Part shown: positions 9,115 to 17,098 of the stretch, one piece after another
Position numbering within the stretch: position 1 is the first letter of the stretch
Layout: each line of letters begins with the position of its first letter
DNA from: Halomonas halmophila
Lineage (GTDB): Bacteria; Pseudomonadota; Gammaproteobacteria; Pseudomonadales; Halomonadaceae
Direction: 5' to 3'
NCBI RefSeq assembly: GCF_006540005.1
Contig: NZ_BJOC01000011.1
Span: forward strand, 148,613-212,612
Length of the DNA: 64,000 nt
Notes under the pieces: generated by a model
What the model was told of the DNA's origin: nothing
Database searches by the model: none
What the model saw: the letters and a program-made list of their open reading frames with translations, nothing else
Made by a program: the position numbers and the translations under genes

Positions 9115-10130
9115 GGGGCCTCCTCGGTGGGGCTGGTGTGGGATCGGGCGCCGAAGCGTTGGCGATAGACCGATGGCGAGACGCCATACCGCCGGTGGAA
9201 GAGGCGCCGCAGTTGTTCGGCGCGGCCCAGGCGCCACCGGGCGGCCAGGCGTTCCAGCGATGGGGCGGGGCAGGCATCGAGCAGCTGCATGCGCGCGCCT
9301 TCCAGTCGCAGGCGGGTCAGGTAGGCGCCTGGCGTGGTATCCAGATGCCGCCGGAAGAGTCGTGACAGGTGGCGCGGCGTGACCGACACTTGGGCCGCCA
9401 TGCCGTCGAGATCATGATCGGCGGCGGGGTCGGCGTGCAGTCGGTCGAGCAGGTCGCGCAAGGGGCCGGTCGTGCGTTGCTGATGCAACAGCGCCTCGCT
9501 GAACTGGGCCTGGCCACCGGGGCGGTGCAGGAACATCACCAGTTCGCGGGCAACGCGGCCCGCCAGGCCGGCGCCCTGATCGGCTTCGACCAGCGACAGG
9601 GCAAGATCGATGCCAGCGGTCACTCCGGCGCTGGTATAGCGGCCGCGATCCTCGATGTAGAGGGCATCGGGCTCGACGAGTACCTGCGGATGGGCTCGTG
9701 CCAACGCTTCGGCGTGACGCCAGTGGGTGGTGGCGCGATGCGCATCGAGCAGCCCGGCCCGGGCCAGCAGGAAGGCACCCGTGCAGATGGCGCCGAGGCG
9801 CCGGACCCGCGGTGCCATCTCGCCCAGCTCTTCGAGGTGGTGTCCGGCACGGCACTCGTCGAAGACCCCGCTGCCGCCGGCGATCAACAGGGTGTCCGGG
9901 GCGCCGAGGGAGGCCAGGCCTTGCCAGTCGAGGTCGGCCTGCATCACCAGGCCGCCGTTGGTGATCAGGTTCCCGGGGGAGCGGGCGACCAGGTTGAGCG
10001 CGTAGAGTGGCTGGCCGGCGAGGGCGTTGGCACTGGCGAACACCTGCCAGGGGCCGGCGATATCCAGCACCTGACAGTCGGGATAGGCGAGCAGGGCGAC
10101 ACGACGTGCAGGGGATGAGGGGGATGGCAT
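9105..10130 (-). CDS. GlxA-type transcriptional regulator (DJ-1/PfpI domain + AraC HTH)
   Basis: 341 residues. The N-terminal ~190 residues form a DJ-1/PfpI-like amidase fold with the nucleophile-elbow sequence AICTGAFLLA (Cys116). The C-terminal ~110 residues carry two helix-turn-helix units of the AraC family (MAAQVSVTPRHLSRLFRRHL, then the ERLAARWRLGRAEQLRRLFHRRYG segment). The start at 10130 follows AGGAG with a 6-base spacer; an upstream in-frame ATG at 10154 lacks one. Proteins of this layout regulate catabolism of small amines such as arginine, carnitine or betaine in related bacteria, but no such genes are adjacent. It overlaps the MFS gene downstream and is likely to control it. Confidence 0.85.
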   Translation of the reverse strand: MPSPSSPARRVALLAYPDCQVLDIAGPWQVFASANALAGQPLYALNLVARSPGNLITNGGLVMQADLDWQGLASLGAPDTLLIAGGSGVFDECRAGHHLEELGEMAPRVRRLGAICTGAFLLARAGLLDAHRATTHWRHAEALARAHPQVLVEPDALYIEDRGRYTSAGVTAGIDLALSLVEADQGAGLAGRVARELVMFLHRPGGQAQFSEALLHQQRTTGPLRDLLDRLHADPAADHDLDGMAAQVSVTPRHLSRLFRRHLDTTPGAYLTRLRLEGARMQLLDACPAPSLERLAARWRLGRAEQLRRLFHRRYGVSPSVYRQRFGARSHTSPTEEAPCP

Positions 10131-10233
10131 GGCGACTCCTGGGCTCAACGGCATGCTCTGGAGTCTGGCGGACGGCGCCGGTGTCTACAATGACCGATAT
10201 CCCACTGAAAAGGACATGGTAATGCCCCAACGA

Positions 10234-10261
10234 CGACGCCCCGCTGGAGGGCGGGGCGTCG
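10234..10261 (-). terminator. Strong hairpin downstream of the SLC5 symporter gene
   Basis: Perfect 11-bp stem (CGACGCCCCGC against GCGGGGCGTCG) with a 6-base loop, 26 bp after the symporter stop on the minus strand. No long T-run follows on either strand, so termination may be partial or Rho-assisted. Confidence 0.6.
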
Positions 10262-10286
10262 AGGTTGCCGTGGCAAGGTGGCGGCG

Positions 10287-11882
10287 TCAGCCGGCAAAGG
10301 CGGCATACATGATGACCACCAGGATCACCAGCACTATGCCGACGGGCACGGCACCCTTCCAGGGCGTGAGGTCGACGGCGCCGCTGTCCTCGTGCGTCCA
10401 GGCTTCGGTACGCGGGCGCAGTTTGCCGATGATCAACATGCCCACGACCAGCAGGACGAAGACGGAGGCCACGAAGTGGAATTCGTGCATGACCGTCGGC
10501 AGTTTGTTGAACGGCGGGATGAAGTAGCCGGCAAAGATCATCAGGCAGCCGCCGACCAGGGCGATCTTGGCGGCCATGGCGGGCACACGGCGGGTCAGGA
10601 AGCCGACCAGCACCACCGCCAGGATCGGGATGAAGTAGATGGCATTCATCTTCTGCAGGTAGCCGAACAGGCTGTCCTGGCCGGCCAGCAGCGGGGCAAT
10701 GGTCATGGCAATGACGGCCATGACCCAGCCGAAGATCTTGCTGGCGCGCACCACCTGGGCTTCACTAGCCTCGGGGTTGAGTACGCCTTTATAGATACCC
10801 AGGCTGAACATGGTGGTGGTACTGTTCAGGGCCGAGTTGAAGGATGACAGGATGGCACCCACCATCACCGCGGCGAAGAAGCCGGTGAGATAGGGCGGCA
10901 GGACATTGAAGACCAGGTGGCCATAGGCTTCGTCGGCCTGGATGCCCTGGTCGGCATAGAGGTGATAGGCGATGATGCCCGGCAGCACCAGATAGATCGG
11001 GCCGAGCAGCTTGAAGAAGCCGGTCAGCAACACGCCCTTCTGGCCTTCGGCGAGGTTCTTGGCAGCGAAGGTTCGCTGGATGATCTGCTGGTTGGTCGTC
11101 CAGTAGAAGACGTTGATCAGGAACACGCCGGTGAATAGCGTGAAGAAGGGCACCTGCTGATCCTCACCGCCGATCGAGTTGAGCTTGTCGGGGTTACTCT
11201 GTTTGAGCGTCTCCCAGCCGGCCATGATGCCGCCGCCATCACTGACAGCCTGCAGGCCGAAGTAGACGATCACGAAACCGCCGACCAGCAGGCCGATGCC
11301 GTTGAGGGTGTCGGATACGGCTACGGTCCGCAGGCCACCGAACAGAGCATAGACAGCCCCGATCAGGCCGACCAGCCAGACGGTCATCCACAACAGCAGG
11401 GTGGGAGACTGAATACCGGTCATCCCCTCGAGATCCAGCATGCCCTGCAGGCCCATGGCACCCGAATAGAGAATGATCGGCAGCAGGATGACGGCATAGG
11501 CAAGCAGGAAAATCACATTAGTGATGCGCTGGGTGCCCTTGTCGAAGCGGATCTCCAGCAGCTCGGGTACCGTGGCGATACCGCTGCGTAGAAAACGCGG
11601 CAGGAAGAACAGCGCCAGCAGTACCAGCGCAATGACCGCCACGACCTCCCAGGCCATGACGCTCAATCCATCATTGAACGCCGAGCCATTGAGTCCGACC
11701 ATCTGCTCGGTGGACAGATTGGTCATCAGCAGTGAGCCGGCGATAAGCGGGAAGGTGAGGCTGCGTCCGGCCAGAAAGAGGCCGGTGGTGCTCTTGTGGT
11801 CATCCTGTCGCGTGAGGCGCCAGGTCACAAAGGCCACCAGTCCCGTGAAGAACAGGAAGGATACGAGAGTCAGGGCATGCAT
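10287..11882 (-). CDS. Solute:sodium symporter, SLC5/SGLT (YidK-like)
   Basis: 531-residue inner-membrane Na+-coupled transporter with 13-14 predicted helices. The N-terminal region FLAGRSLTFPLIAGSLLMTNLSTEQMVGLNGSA and the later WTTNQQIIQRTFAAKNL are hallmarks of the SLC5 sugar-type branch of the sodium/solute symporters; the family includes SglT and E. coli YidK, which it resembles most. The start at 11882 (MHALTLVSFLFF) gives the usual N-terminal helix at once; an upstream in-frame ATG at 11930 would add 16 polar residues. The gene stands alone, divergent from a DUF924 gene, with a 12-bp palindrome in its upstream region. A sugar or sugar acid is the probable substrate. Confidence 0.87.
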   Translation of the reverse strand: MHALTLVSFLFFTGLVAFVTWRLTRQDDHKSTTGLFLAGRSLTFPLIAGSLLMTNLSTEQMVGLNGSAFNDGLSVMAWEVVAVIALVLLALFFLPRFLRSGIATVPELLEIRFDKGTQRITNVIFLLAYAVILLPIILYSGAMGLQGMLDLEGMTGIQSPTLLLWMTVWLVGLIGAVYALFGGLRTVAVSDTLNGIGLLVGGFVIVYFGLQAVSDGGGIMAGWETLKQSNPDKLNSIGGEDQQVPFFTLFTGVFLINVFYWTTNQQIIQRTFAAKNLAEGQKGVLLTGFFKLLGPIYLVLPGIIAYHLYADQGIQADEAYGHLVFNVLPPYLTGFFAAVMVGAILSSFNSALNSTTTMFSLGIYKGVLNPEASEAQVVRASKIFGWVMAVIAMTIAPLLAGQDSLFGYLQKMNAIYFIPILAVVLVGFLTRRVPAMAAKIALVGGCLMIFAGYFIPPFNKLPTVMHEFHFVASVFVLLVVGMLIIGKLRPRTEAWTHEDSGAVDLTPWKGAVPVGIVLVILVVIMYAAFAG

Positions 11883-11947
11883 GTCAGAAGATTCCGTAGA
11901 TCGCGGAGTGTATTGCCGTGTCGCGCGCAATTTAAGTTGGTAAGTTT

Positions 11948-11959
11948 CGTAAATTTACG
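11948..11959 (-). promoter_or_regulatory. Palindrome CGTAAATTTACG upstream of the symporter gene
   Basis: A perfect 12-bp palindrome 66 bp upstream of the symporter start and about 145 bp upstream of the divergent DUF924 gene. It sits in an unusually A/T-rich stretch for this genome, so it could be an operator or part of a promoter. No binding protein can be named. Confidence 0.35.
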
Positions 11960-12103
11960 GCGACGTCGGGAGTTTAGGAGGCTATGTATATTATGCCATA
12001 CGCCTTTGGTCTAGCATTGTGTAGCTGACTTCAGGCGGATGATGAAAGAAGGCGCCGAACCCGTGTACACGGCAAGGCCGTTCGGCTGGCAGAGGAGGTT
12101 TGC

Positions 12104-12646
12104 ATGGCAACATCACAGGAAGTAACCGGCTACTGGTTTGGGCACCTGGGTCCCGGTGACTGGTTTCGCAAGGACCCGGCGCTGGATGCCGACATTACCG
12201 AGCGTTTTGCCGCTGTGCTGGCTGCGGCGTTGCGTGGCGAGCTGTACGTCTGGCGAACCTCGGCCGAGGGGCGCCTGGCCGAGATCATCGTGCTGGATCA
12301 GTTCTCGCGCAACATCCATCGCGACACTCCCGGGGCCTTCGCTGCCGACCCGCTGGCGCTGATTCTCGCCCAGGAAGCGATCGACCGGGGCGTGGATCGA
12401 GCGCTCGACGTCTCGCGGCGGGCCTTTCTGTACATGCCCTTCATGCACAGCGAGTCGTTGTCCATCCACGACCGGGCGGTCGAGCTCTTTGCCCAGCCGG
12501 GACTGGAAAGTCAACTCGGGTTCGAGCAGCGGCATCGCGGTATCATCGAGCGATTCGGGCGTTACCCGCATCGCAATGCCATCCTCGGTCGTGAATCGAC
12601 CCCTGAGGAACTGGCCTTTCTCGAACAGCCAGGGTCTTCCTTCTGA
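12104..12646 (+). CDS. DUF924 family protein
   Basis: 180-residue soluble protein of the DUF924 family (all-helical, TPR-like fold in solved members). Recognisable family features are the N-terminal VTGYWFGHLGPGDWFRKDPALDADITERF, the central IIVLDQFSRNIHRDTPGAFAADPLAL and the HSESLSIHDRAVELF segment. AGAGGAGGTTTGC gives a strong ribosome site before the ATG at 12104. The biochemical function of this family is not known. It is divergent from the SLC5 symporter; a 51-bp gap separates it from the small GlsB-type gene on the same strand. Confidence 0.85.
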   Translation: MATSQEVTGYWFGHLGPGDWFRKDPALDADITERFAAVLAAALRGELYVWRTSAEGRLAEIIVLDQFSRNIHRDTPGAFAADPLALILAQEAIDRGVDRALDVSRRAFLYMPFMHSESLSIHDRAVELFAQPGLESQLGFEQRHRGIIERFGRYPHRNAILGRESTPEELAFLEQPGSSF

Positions 12647-12696
12647 GGCCGTGGAAAGGCACCATTTTGGTAGCATCAATCCGAGAGGAGAGTGGC

Positions 12697-12939
12697 ATGG
12701 GTATCATTGTGTGGTTGATCATTGGCGGGCTGGCCGGCTGGATTGCCGGCAATATCATGCGCGGCGGCGGCTTTGGCCTGTTGGGTAACATCGGCGTCGG
12801 CGTGGTCGGTGCCGTAGTCGGCGGCTTTCTGTTCAGCCTGCTGGGGCTGTCTTCCGGCGGCTTCATCGGCTCGCTGGTTACGGCCGTCGTCGGTGCCGTG
12901 GTGCTGCTGTGGGTCATCGCCAAGGTCAAAAAGGCTTAG
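12697..12939 (+). CDS. GlsB/YeaQ/YmgE-family small membrane protein
   Basis: 80 residues, nearly all hydrophobic and very Gly-rich: GIIVWLIIGGLAGWIAGNIMRGGGFGLLGNIGVGVVGAVVGGFLF and a final helix ending in VIAKVKKA. This is the transglycosylase-associated protein family, small inner-membrane proteins induced by stress in several bacteria. Three helices with glycine-zipper packing are likely. The start at 12697 is preceded by GAGAGGAGAGTGGC. A strong inverted repeat lies about 60 bp after the stop. Confidence 0.9.
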   Translation: MGIIVWLIIGGLAGWIAGNIMRGGGFGLLGNIGVGVVGAVVGGFLFSLLGLSSGGFIGSLVTAVVGAVVLLWVIAKVKKA

Positions 12940-13000
12940 CTGTGTCGGCAAAGTGCATTGACTCCCCCACGGCATGACCTGAAAAGTGATTATGCTAGGA

Positions 13001-13050
13001 ACACGTCGCCCGGCCATTGGCCGGGCGACGTGTGTTCGGCCAGTTTTTTT
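13001..13050 (+). terminator. Perfect 15-bp hairpin between two convergent genes
   Basis: The arms (13001-13015 and 13019-13033) are perfectly complementary with a 3-base ATT loop; the core is CCCGGCC-ATT-GGCCGGG. A run of seven T ends at 13050 after an 11-base spacer, so it may end transcription of the GlsB-type gene. A close relative of the core lies at 15457-15473 on the other side of the next gene pair, with the loop in the opposite sense. Confidence 0.65.
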
Positions 13051-13058
13051 GAATGGAA

Positions 13059-13766
13059 TCAGCTGCTGACATGCCCGGATTCGCCGGCAAAGGGGCTCAG
13101 CCCCAGCCAGTTCTGCATGCTGGTCTTCAAGTGAGAAGCTCCGGTCAACTGGAGCTTGCCGCTGTCAACAGCCTCTTTCACGGTCATCAGGCCCATCCAG
13201 ATGGCCGTCATGCTGCGCAGGTCGCTGACCACGTAGAGGTCGATATCGTGGCCTGGGTTTTTCCTGCAGAGGTCGACGGCGCCATCTGTACCGAGTTTGT
13301 CGATGACCAGCCACCACTTCGAGTGGCGTGGTGTCACATCGTGGTACAGAATTTGAATCGTTACCTGCCGAGGCGGTAGCGGGGAGGGATCAAGGTGGCG
13401 GCGCATGTCCCACATCAGCAGCGAGGGGTCGAGGTTCTTCATGGAGAGTTGCGCCTCCAGCCAGCGCTGCCCCCAGCAGCCTAACGCCATGATCACTGGA
13501 TGCAATGCCTCACCTGAGTCGGTCAGCCGATAAAAGGGCGAGCCATTTTCGGAGTCGTGTTGGCGGCTTACTATCCCCTGCTCTTCAAGTTCGCGCAGGC
13601 GTTTCGATAGCAGCGCCGGTGAGATGTGCGGAAGCCCCCGTCGCAGGTCATTGAAGCGATGACTGCCACATAAGAGCTCACGGATGATCAGCGGGGTCCA
13701 GCGCGTGCCCAATACTTCAGAGGCCATGGCCACGGGGCAGAACTGCTTATATCCCCAATCCGTCAT
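13059..13766 (-). CDS. HxlR-family regulator with C-terminal SCP2-like domain
   Basis: 235 residues. The first ~100 form an HxlR winged helix (YKQFCPVAMASEVLGTRWTPLIIRELLCGSHRFNDLRRGLPHISPALLSKRLRELEEQGIV); Cys10 and the TRWTPLII helix are typical. The remainder resembles the sterol-carrier-like ligand domain found in a subset of HxlR proteins, which could sense a hydrophobic or aromatic ligand. It is divergent from the FAD oxidase, with 234 bp between the two starts, the standard arrangement of a local regulator with its target. The DNA here is less G/C-rich and uses more mixed codons than its neighbours, which suggests acquisition. Confidence 0.87.
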   Translation of the reverse strand: MTDWGYKQFCPVAMASEVLGTRWTPLIIRELLCGSHRFNDLRRGLPHISPALLSKRLRELEEQGIVSRQHDSENGSPFYRLTDSGEALHPVIMALGCWGQRWLEAQLSMKNLDPSLLMWDMRRHLDPSPLPPRQVTIQILYHDVTPRHSKWWLVIDKLGTDGAVDLCRKNPGHDIDLYVVSDLRSMTAIWMGLMTVKEAVDSGKLQLTGASHLKTSMQNWLGLSPFAGESGHVSS

Positions 13767-14000
13767 GAGCGGGTCTCCTCGGAGGGAGGGCGAGGTGCAT
13801 TGTTCTGCGTTGCTCGGTTGTCTGGAGCAGTACAGATTGTGAATTCCCGATCTTCCGACGACTCCTCTAAGTTTAGCAGTGTGACGTATCCGTATGTTCC
13901 GGGTGACACGGTGTCAAGGCATGGCCACTGCACATGGCCGTTTAGGCGAGCGTGGACGGGGACATACGCCTCGACTGCTGGTAGCGAAAGGGGGCTGACC
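13767..14000. promoter_or_regulatory. Divergent regulatory region, HxlR gene / FAD oxidase
   Basis: Both genes start outward from this gap, so it must hold both promoters and probably the HxlR operator. The stretch 13830-13900 is A/T-richer than the surroundings. I do not see a long perfect palindrome that could be named as the operator. Confidence 0.45.
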
Positions 14001-15425
14001 ATGAAGACCATCAAAGCAATAACCCTTACAGGGGGCGGAATCGAGTTGACGCCGGACACGCTTGCCGGTTTGCAGATGCAACTCCAAGGCGAGTTGTTGA
14101 TACCCGAGGATCCAGGCTACTGGGAGTCTTGCAGCTTATGGAATGCCATGATCGAGAAACAGCCAGCCATGGTGGTGCGTTGCCTGGGAGTGGCTGATGT
14201 GATGGCAGGGGTGCGTTTCGCCCGTGAACATGACCTGTTGCTATGCATCAAGGGGGGCGGCCACAACATCGCCGGGCTAGCGGTGGCTGATGGTGCACTG
14301 ATGCTTGACCTCTCACTTATGCGTGGCGTCTGGGTCGATCGCGAGCACCGCGTGGCGCATGCCCAGGCGGGGTGTAGGCTTGGTGATGTGGACCGCGAGA
14401 CCCAAGTACATGGCTTGGCCACTGTGCTGGGTTTTATCTCTACCACCGGTATCGCCGGGCTGACCCTGGGGGGTGGCTTCGGCTATCTGAGTCGTCGCTG
14501 GGGCTTCACTTCCGACAATGTATTGGGCGTCGAGATGGTGACGCCCGATGGCCAACTGGTGCATGCCAGTACCGAGGAGCATGCCGACCTGTTCTGGGGC
14601 CTGCGTGGCGGCGGTGGCAACTTTGGCGTGGTGACCGGCTTTGACTATCAGCTGCATCCCGTTGGGCCGGAGGTTGTAGGCGGACTGGTGGTCTGGCCGG
14701 CCAGTGAAGCGCCGGCGGTATTGGAGCTTTATCGCCACCTGGCCGAGCAAGCGCCTGCCGAGCTGACCCTGGTGGCCTTGCTGCGGCCAGCTCCCAAGGT
14801 GCCCTGGTTGCCCGAGGAATACCATGGCAAACCGGTTGTGGCGTTGCTCGCTTGCCATAGTGGCAGCCCAGAGGAGGGTGAGGCGGCAGTCGCGCCAATC
14901 AAGACCTTTGGTCAACCCATCGGTGACGTGATGGTGCGCCGTCCTTATTCGCAGTTGCAGAAGCTACTCGATGCCACCCAGCCTAGTGGGCGGCGTTACT
15001 ACTGGAAGAGTGAATATCTTCCGGGTGTCGAGACTGGGCTATGCGACAAAGCCATCGAGCATGCCGGGCGTATCCGTTCGCCCCATTCGTCGGTGATCCT
15101 GTTTCAACTCGGGGGCGCCTTGAATGGGCTCGAGAGCGACCACTCGGCTGTAGGCAACCGTGATGCGCGTTACATCATCAATGTTGGGGGTGCCTGGGAA
15201 CACCCAGAGGACGACGCCCCTAACATCGCTTGGGCCCGCGAGGCTTGGCATGACTTGAAGGCGTTTTCCACTGGCGGTACTTACATCAACTTCTTGACCG
15301 AAGACGAAAGTCAGGGGCGTGTCGAAGCAGCTCTTGGGCCGGCTCTCCACCGTCTCGCCGAAATCAAGCGCTGCTGGGATCCGGGCAACCGTTTTCGCGT
15401 CAATCGCAACATCGCGTTCAAGTGA
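14001..15425 (+). CDS. FAD-linked oxidase, berberine-bridge/6-hydroxynicotine oxidase type
   Basis: 474 residues, vanillyl-alcohol-oxidase fold. The FAD-binding domain shows CIKGGGHNIAGLAVADG with His88 in the position that is covalently linked to FAD in this family, and TTGIAGLTLGGGFGYLSRRWG for the pyrophosphate loop. The Cys that gives a second FAD link in plant berberine-bridge enzymes is absent (ISTTG at 146-150), so single covalent attachment is expected, as in 6-hydroxy-D-nicotine oxidase. The C-terminal RCWDPGNRFRVNRNI is the BBE-like end. The ATG at 14001 is chosen because longer readings (to 13800) run through the regulatory gap. The substrate is unknown; it is likely controlled by the divergent HxlR protein. 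Confidence 0.88.
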   Translation: MKTIKAITLTGGGIELTPDTLAGLQMQLQGELLIPEDPGYWESCSLWNAMIEKQPAMVVRCLGVADVMAGVRFAREHDLLLCIKGGGHNIAGLAVADGALMLDLSLMRGVWVDREHRVAHAQAGCRLGDVDRETQVHGLATVLGFISTTGIAGLTLGGGFGYLSRRWGFTSDNVLGVEMVTPDGQLVHASTEEHADLFWGLRGGGGNFGVVTGFDYQLHPVGPEVVGGLVVWPASEAPAVLELYRHLAEQAPAELTLVALLRPAPKVPWLPEEYHGKPVVALLACHSGSPEEGEAAVAPIKTFGQPIGDVMVRRPYSQLQKLLDATQPSGRRYYWKSEYLPGVETGLCDKAIEHAGRIRSPHSSVILFQLGGALNGLESDHSAVGNRDARYIINVGGAWEHPEDDAPNIAWAREAWHDLKAFSTGGTYINFLTEDESQGRVEAALGPALHRLAEIKRCWDPGNRFRVNRNIAFK

Positions 15426-15446
15426 CGATCGAAATGATTCATGATA

Positions 15447-15484
15447 CACGGAGGGCGCCCGGCCAATGGCCGGACGCTGCCGTG
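15447..15484. terminator. Hairpin between convergent FAD oxidase and gabT genes
   Basis: Imperfect stem closed by CACGG/CCGTG with the core CCCGGCC-AAT-GGCCGG. It lies in the convergent gap, so it can serve both genes, though neither side has a clear T-run. The core is the reverse complement of the core at 13009-13025. Confidence 0.55.
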
Positions 15485-15514
15485 TGCAAGCCGTCACGGC
15501 ACGGCTGCCTGCTG

Positions 15515-16789
15515 TTAGGTCAGCTCCTTGAGGCAACGTTCGATGATGTCGAGCCCTTCTTCCAGTACCTCGTCCTGAATGGTCACCGGCATCAGGAAGC
15601 GGATGGTGTTGCCGTACATGCCGCATGACAGCAGGATCAGGCCGTTTTCGCGGGCCTTCTTGCACAGGGCGCCGGCCAGAGCGGCGTCCGGCGTGTGATT
15701 GGCCTTGTCCGAGACCATGTCGAAGGCGGCCATGGCGCCCATGTTGCGAGCGTTGTCGATGCAGTCGAAGGCGTTCTGCCAGGACTCGAAGCGGCTGGCC
15801 AGCTTGTCGCCCAGGGCCTGGCTCTTGCCCAGGATGTTCTCTTCCTCGAAGACCTCGAGCACGGCCAGGGTGGCGGCGCAGGATACCGGGCTGCCGGTAT
15901 AGGTGCCGCCCAGGGAATTGCCGCCGGAGGCATCCATGACCTTGTCGGTGCCGACCACCGCGGAAATCGGCATGCCGTCGGCCATGCTCTTGGCCATGGT
16001 CATGATGTCCGGCTCGACGCCGCTGTGTTCGATGGCGAACAACTTGCCGGTCCGCCCGAAGCCGGATTGCACTTCATCGATGATCATCATGATGCCGTGC
16101 TCGTCGCAGATCTCGCGGATGGCTTCGAGGAAGCTCGGCGGGGCGGGGTAGAAACCGCCTTCACCCAGCACGGGCTCGAGCACGATGGCCGCGGTGTCCT
16201 GGGGGTTGGCATCGGTCTTGAGTGCCATCTTCAGGCCACGCAGGGCTTCATCCTCGCTGACGCCGTGATAGGGCACAGGGAAGGGGGCGCGGAAGACGTT
16301 ACCGGGCATGCTGCCGAAATCGGTGGCGTAGGGCGCGACCTTGCCGTTCATGGCCATGGTCATGAAGGTGCGGCCGTGATAGCCGCCATCGAAGCAGATG
16401 ACGTTGTTCTTGCCGGTCGCCGCGCGAGCCACCTTGACGGCATTCTCCAGTGCCTCGGCACCGGAGTTGGCCAGCATGACCTTGGGATGGCCGCGCACCG
16501 GCGTGACCTGGCTGAGCTTCTCGGCGACCTTCACGTAGCCTTCATAGGGCATCACCGTCTGGCAGGTATGCATGACCTTGTCCAGTTGGTCCTTCACCGC
16601 CTGCACGACTTTCGGGTGGCGATGCCCGACGTTGAGCACGCCGATGCCGCCGGCAAAGTCGATGAAGCGATTGCCGTCCGCGTCCCAGACTTCGGCGTTC
16701 TCCGCTCGCTCGGCGAATGCCGTGGCGGGACTGGCGGCACCACTGGCGACATAGCGTTGCTTGAGTTCGTTGAGTTGGGCGTTGTTCAT
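15515..16789 (-). CDS. gabT: 4-aminobutyrate aminotransferase
   Basis: 424-residue class III PLP aminotransferase that converts GABA and 2-oxoglutarate to succinate semialdehyde and glutamate in the cytoplasm. The PLP region is IIDEVQSGFGRTGKLFAIEHSGVEPDIMTMAKSMADGMPISAVVG, with the Schiff-base lysine in MAKSMADG and the Asp of DEVQ holding the ring nitrogen. The ENAVKVARAATGKNNVICFDGGYHGRT motif is also typical of GabT. The start at 16789 is preferred over the ATG at 16795 because AGGAG is six bases before the former and touches the latter. No gabD is adjacent. 5-aminovalerate or another omega-amino acid is a possible alternative substrate. Confidence 0.92.
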   Translation of the reverse strand: MNNAQLNELKQRYVASGAASPATAFAERAENAEVWDADGNRFIDFAGGIGVLNVGHRHPKVVQAVKDQLDKVMHTCQTVMPYEGYVKVAEKLSQVTPVRGHPKVMLANSGAEALENAVKVARAATGKNNVICFDGGYHGRTFMTMAMNGKVAPYATDFGSMPGNVFRAPFPVPYHGVSEDEALRGLKMALKTDANPQDTAAIVLEPVLGEGGFYPAPPSFLEAIREICDEHGIMMIIDEVQSGFGRTGKLFAIEHSGVEPDIMTMAKSMADGMPISAVVGTDKVMDASGGNSLGGTYTGSPVSCAATLAVLEVFEEENILGKSQALGDKLASRFESWQNAFDCIDNARNMGAMAAFDMVSDKANHTPDAALAGALCKKARENGLILLSCGMYGNTIRFLMPVTIQDEVLEEGLDIIERCLKELT

Positions 16790-16795
16790 GGACAT

Positions 16796-17098
16796 CTCCT
16801 GTAATCGGCAGAGTTCGACGGCGATGACAAGTCGCTGACACAGTCAAAGCCTAGCGCAAGGCGGCCTCGAGTGCCGACCGCGGGTAGCGGCCGGAGCGGC
16901 TGTATGCTCCTGCGTATCACCATGCCACAACTCCGGCCGGCCCGCATAACCCGGGGTCACTGGCCGCAGGCACAAGCCGACCGGCCCCCATCGTCGATTT
17001 GATGATCGGCTCGCGGGCTGCTTTCCGTTACACTATGTCGCCGAATTCACCGGGGCGCAGGCGACAGGCCCCGATCCTCATGTGTGGCGAGGTGTGCC
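16796..17098. promoter_or_regulatory. Divergent gap gabT / DUF1266 gene
   Basis: About 300 bases without a gene. It must hold the promoters for both flanking genes. TTACACTATG near 17029-17038 looks like a possible -10 region for the plus-strand gene. Several short G/C-rich inverted segments occur (CCGGCC/GGCCGG near 16933-16948) but no long palindrome. Nothing else recognised. Confidence 0.35.

Noticed and set aside
11984..12028. Possible 14-residue leader peptide behind TAGGAGG
   Set aside because: The Shine-Dalgarno is only two bases from the ATG and the peptide has no regulatory codon run; the A/T-rich stretch is better explained as promoter DNA.
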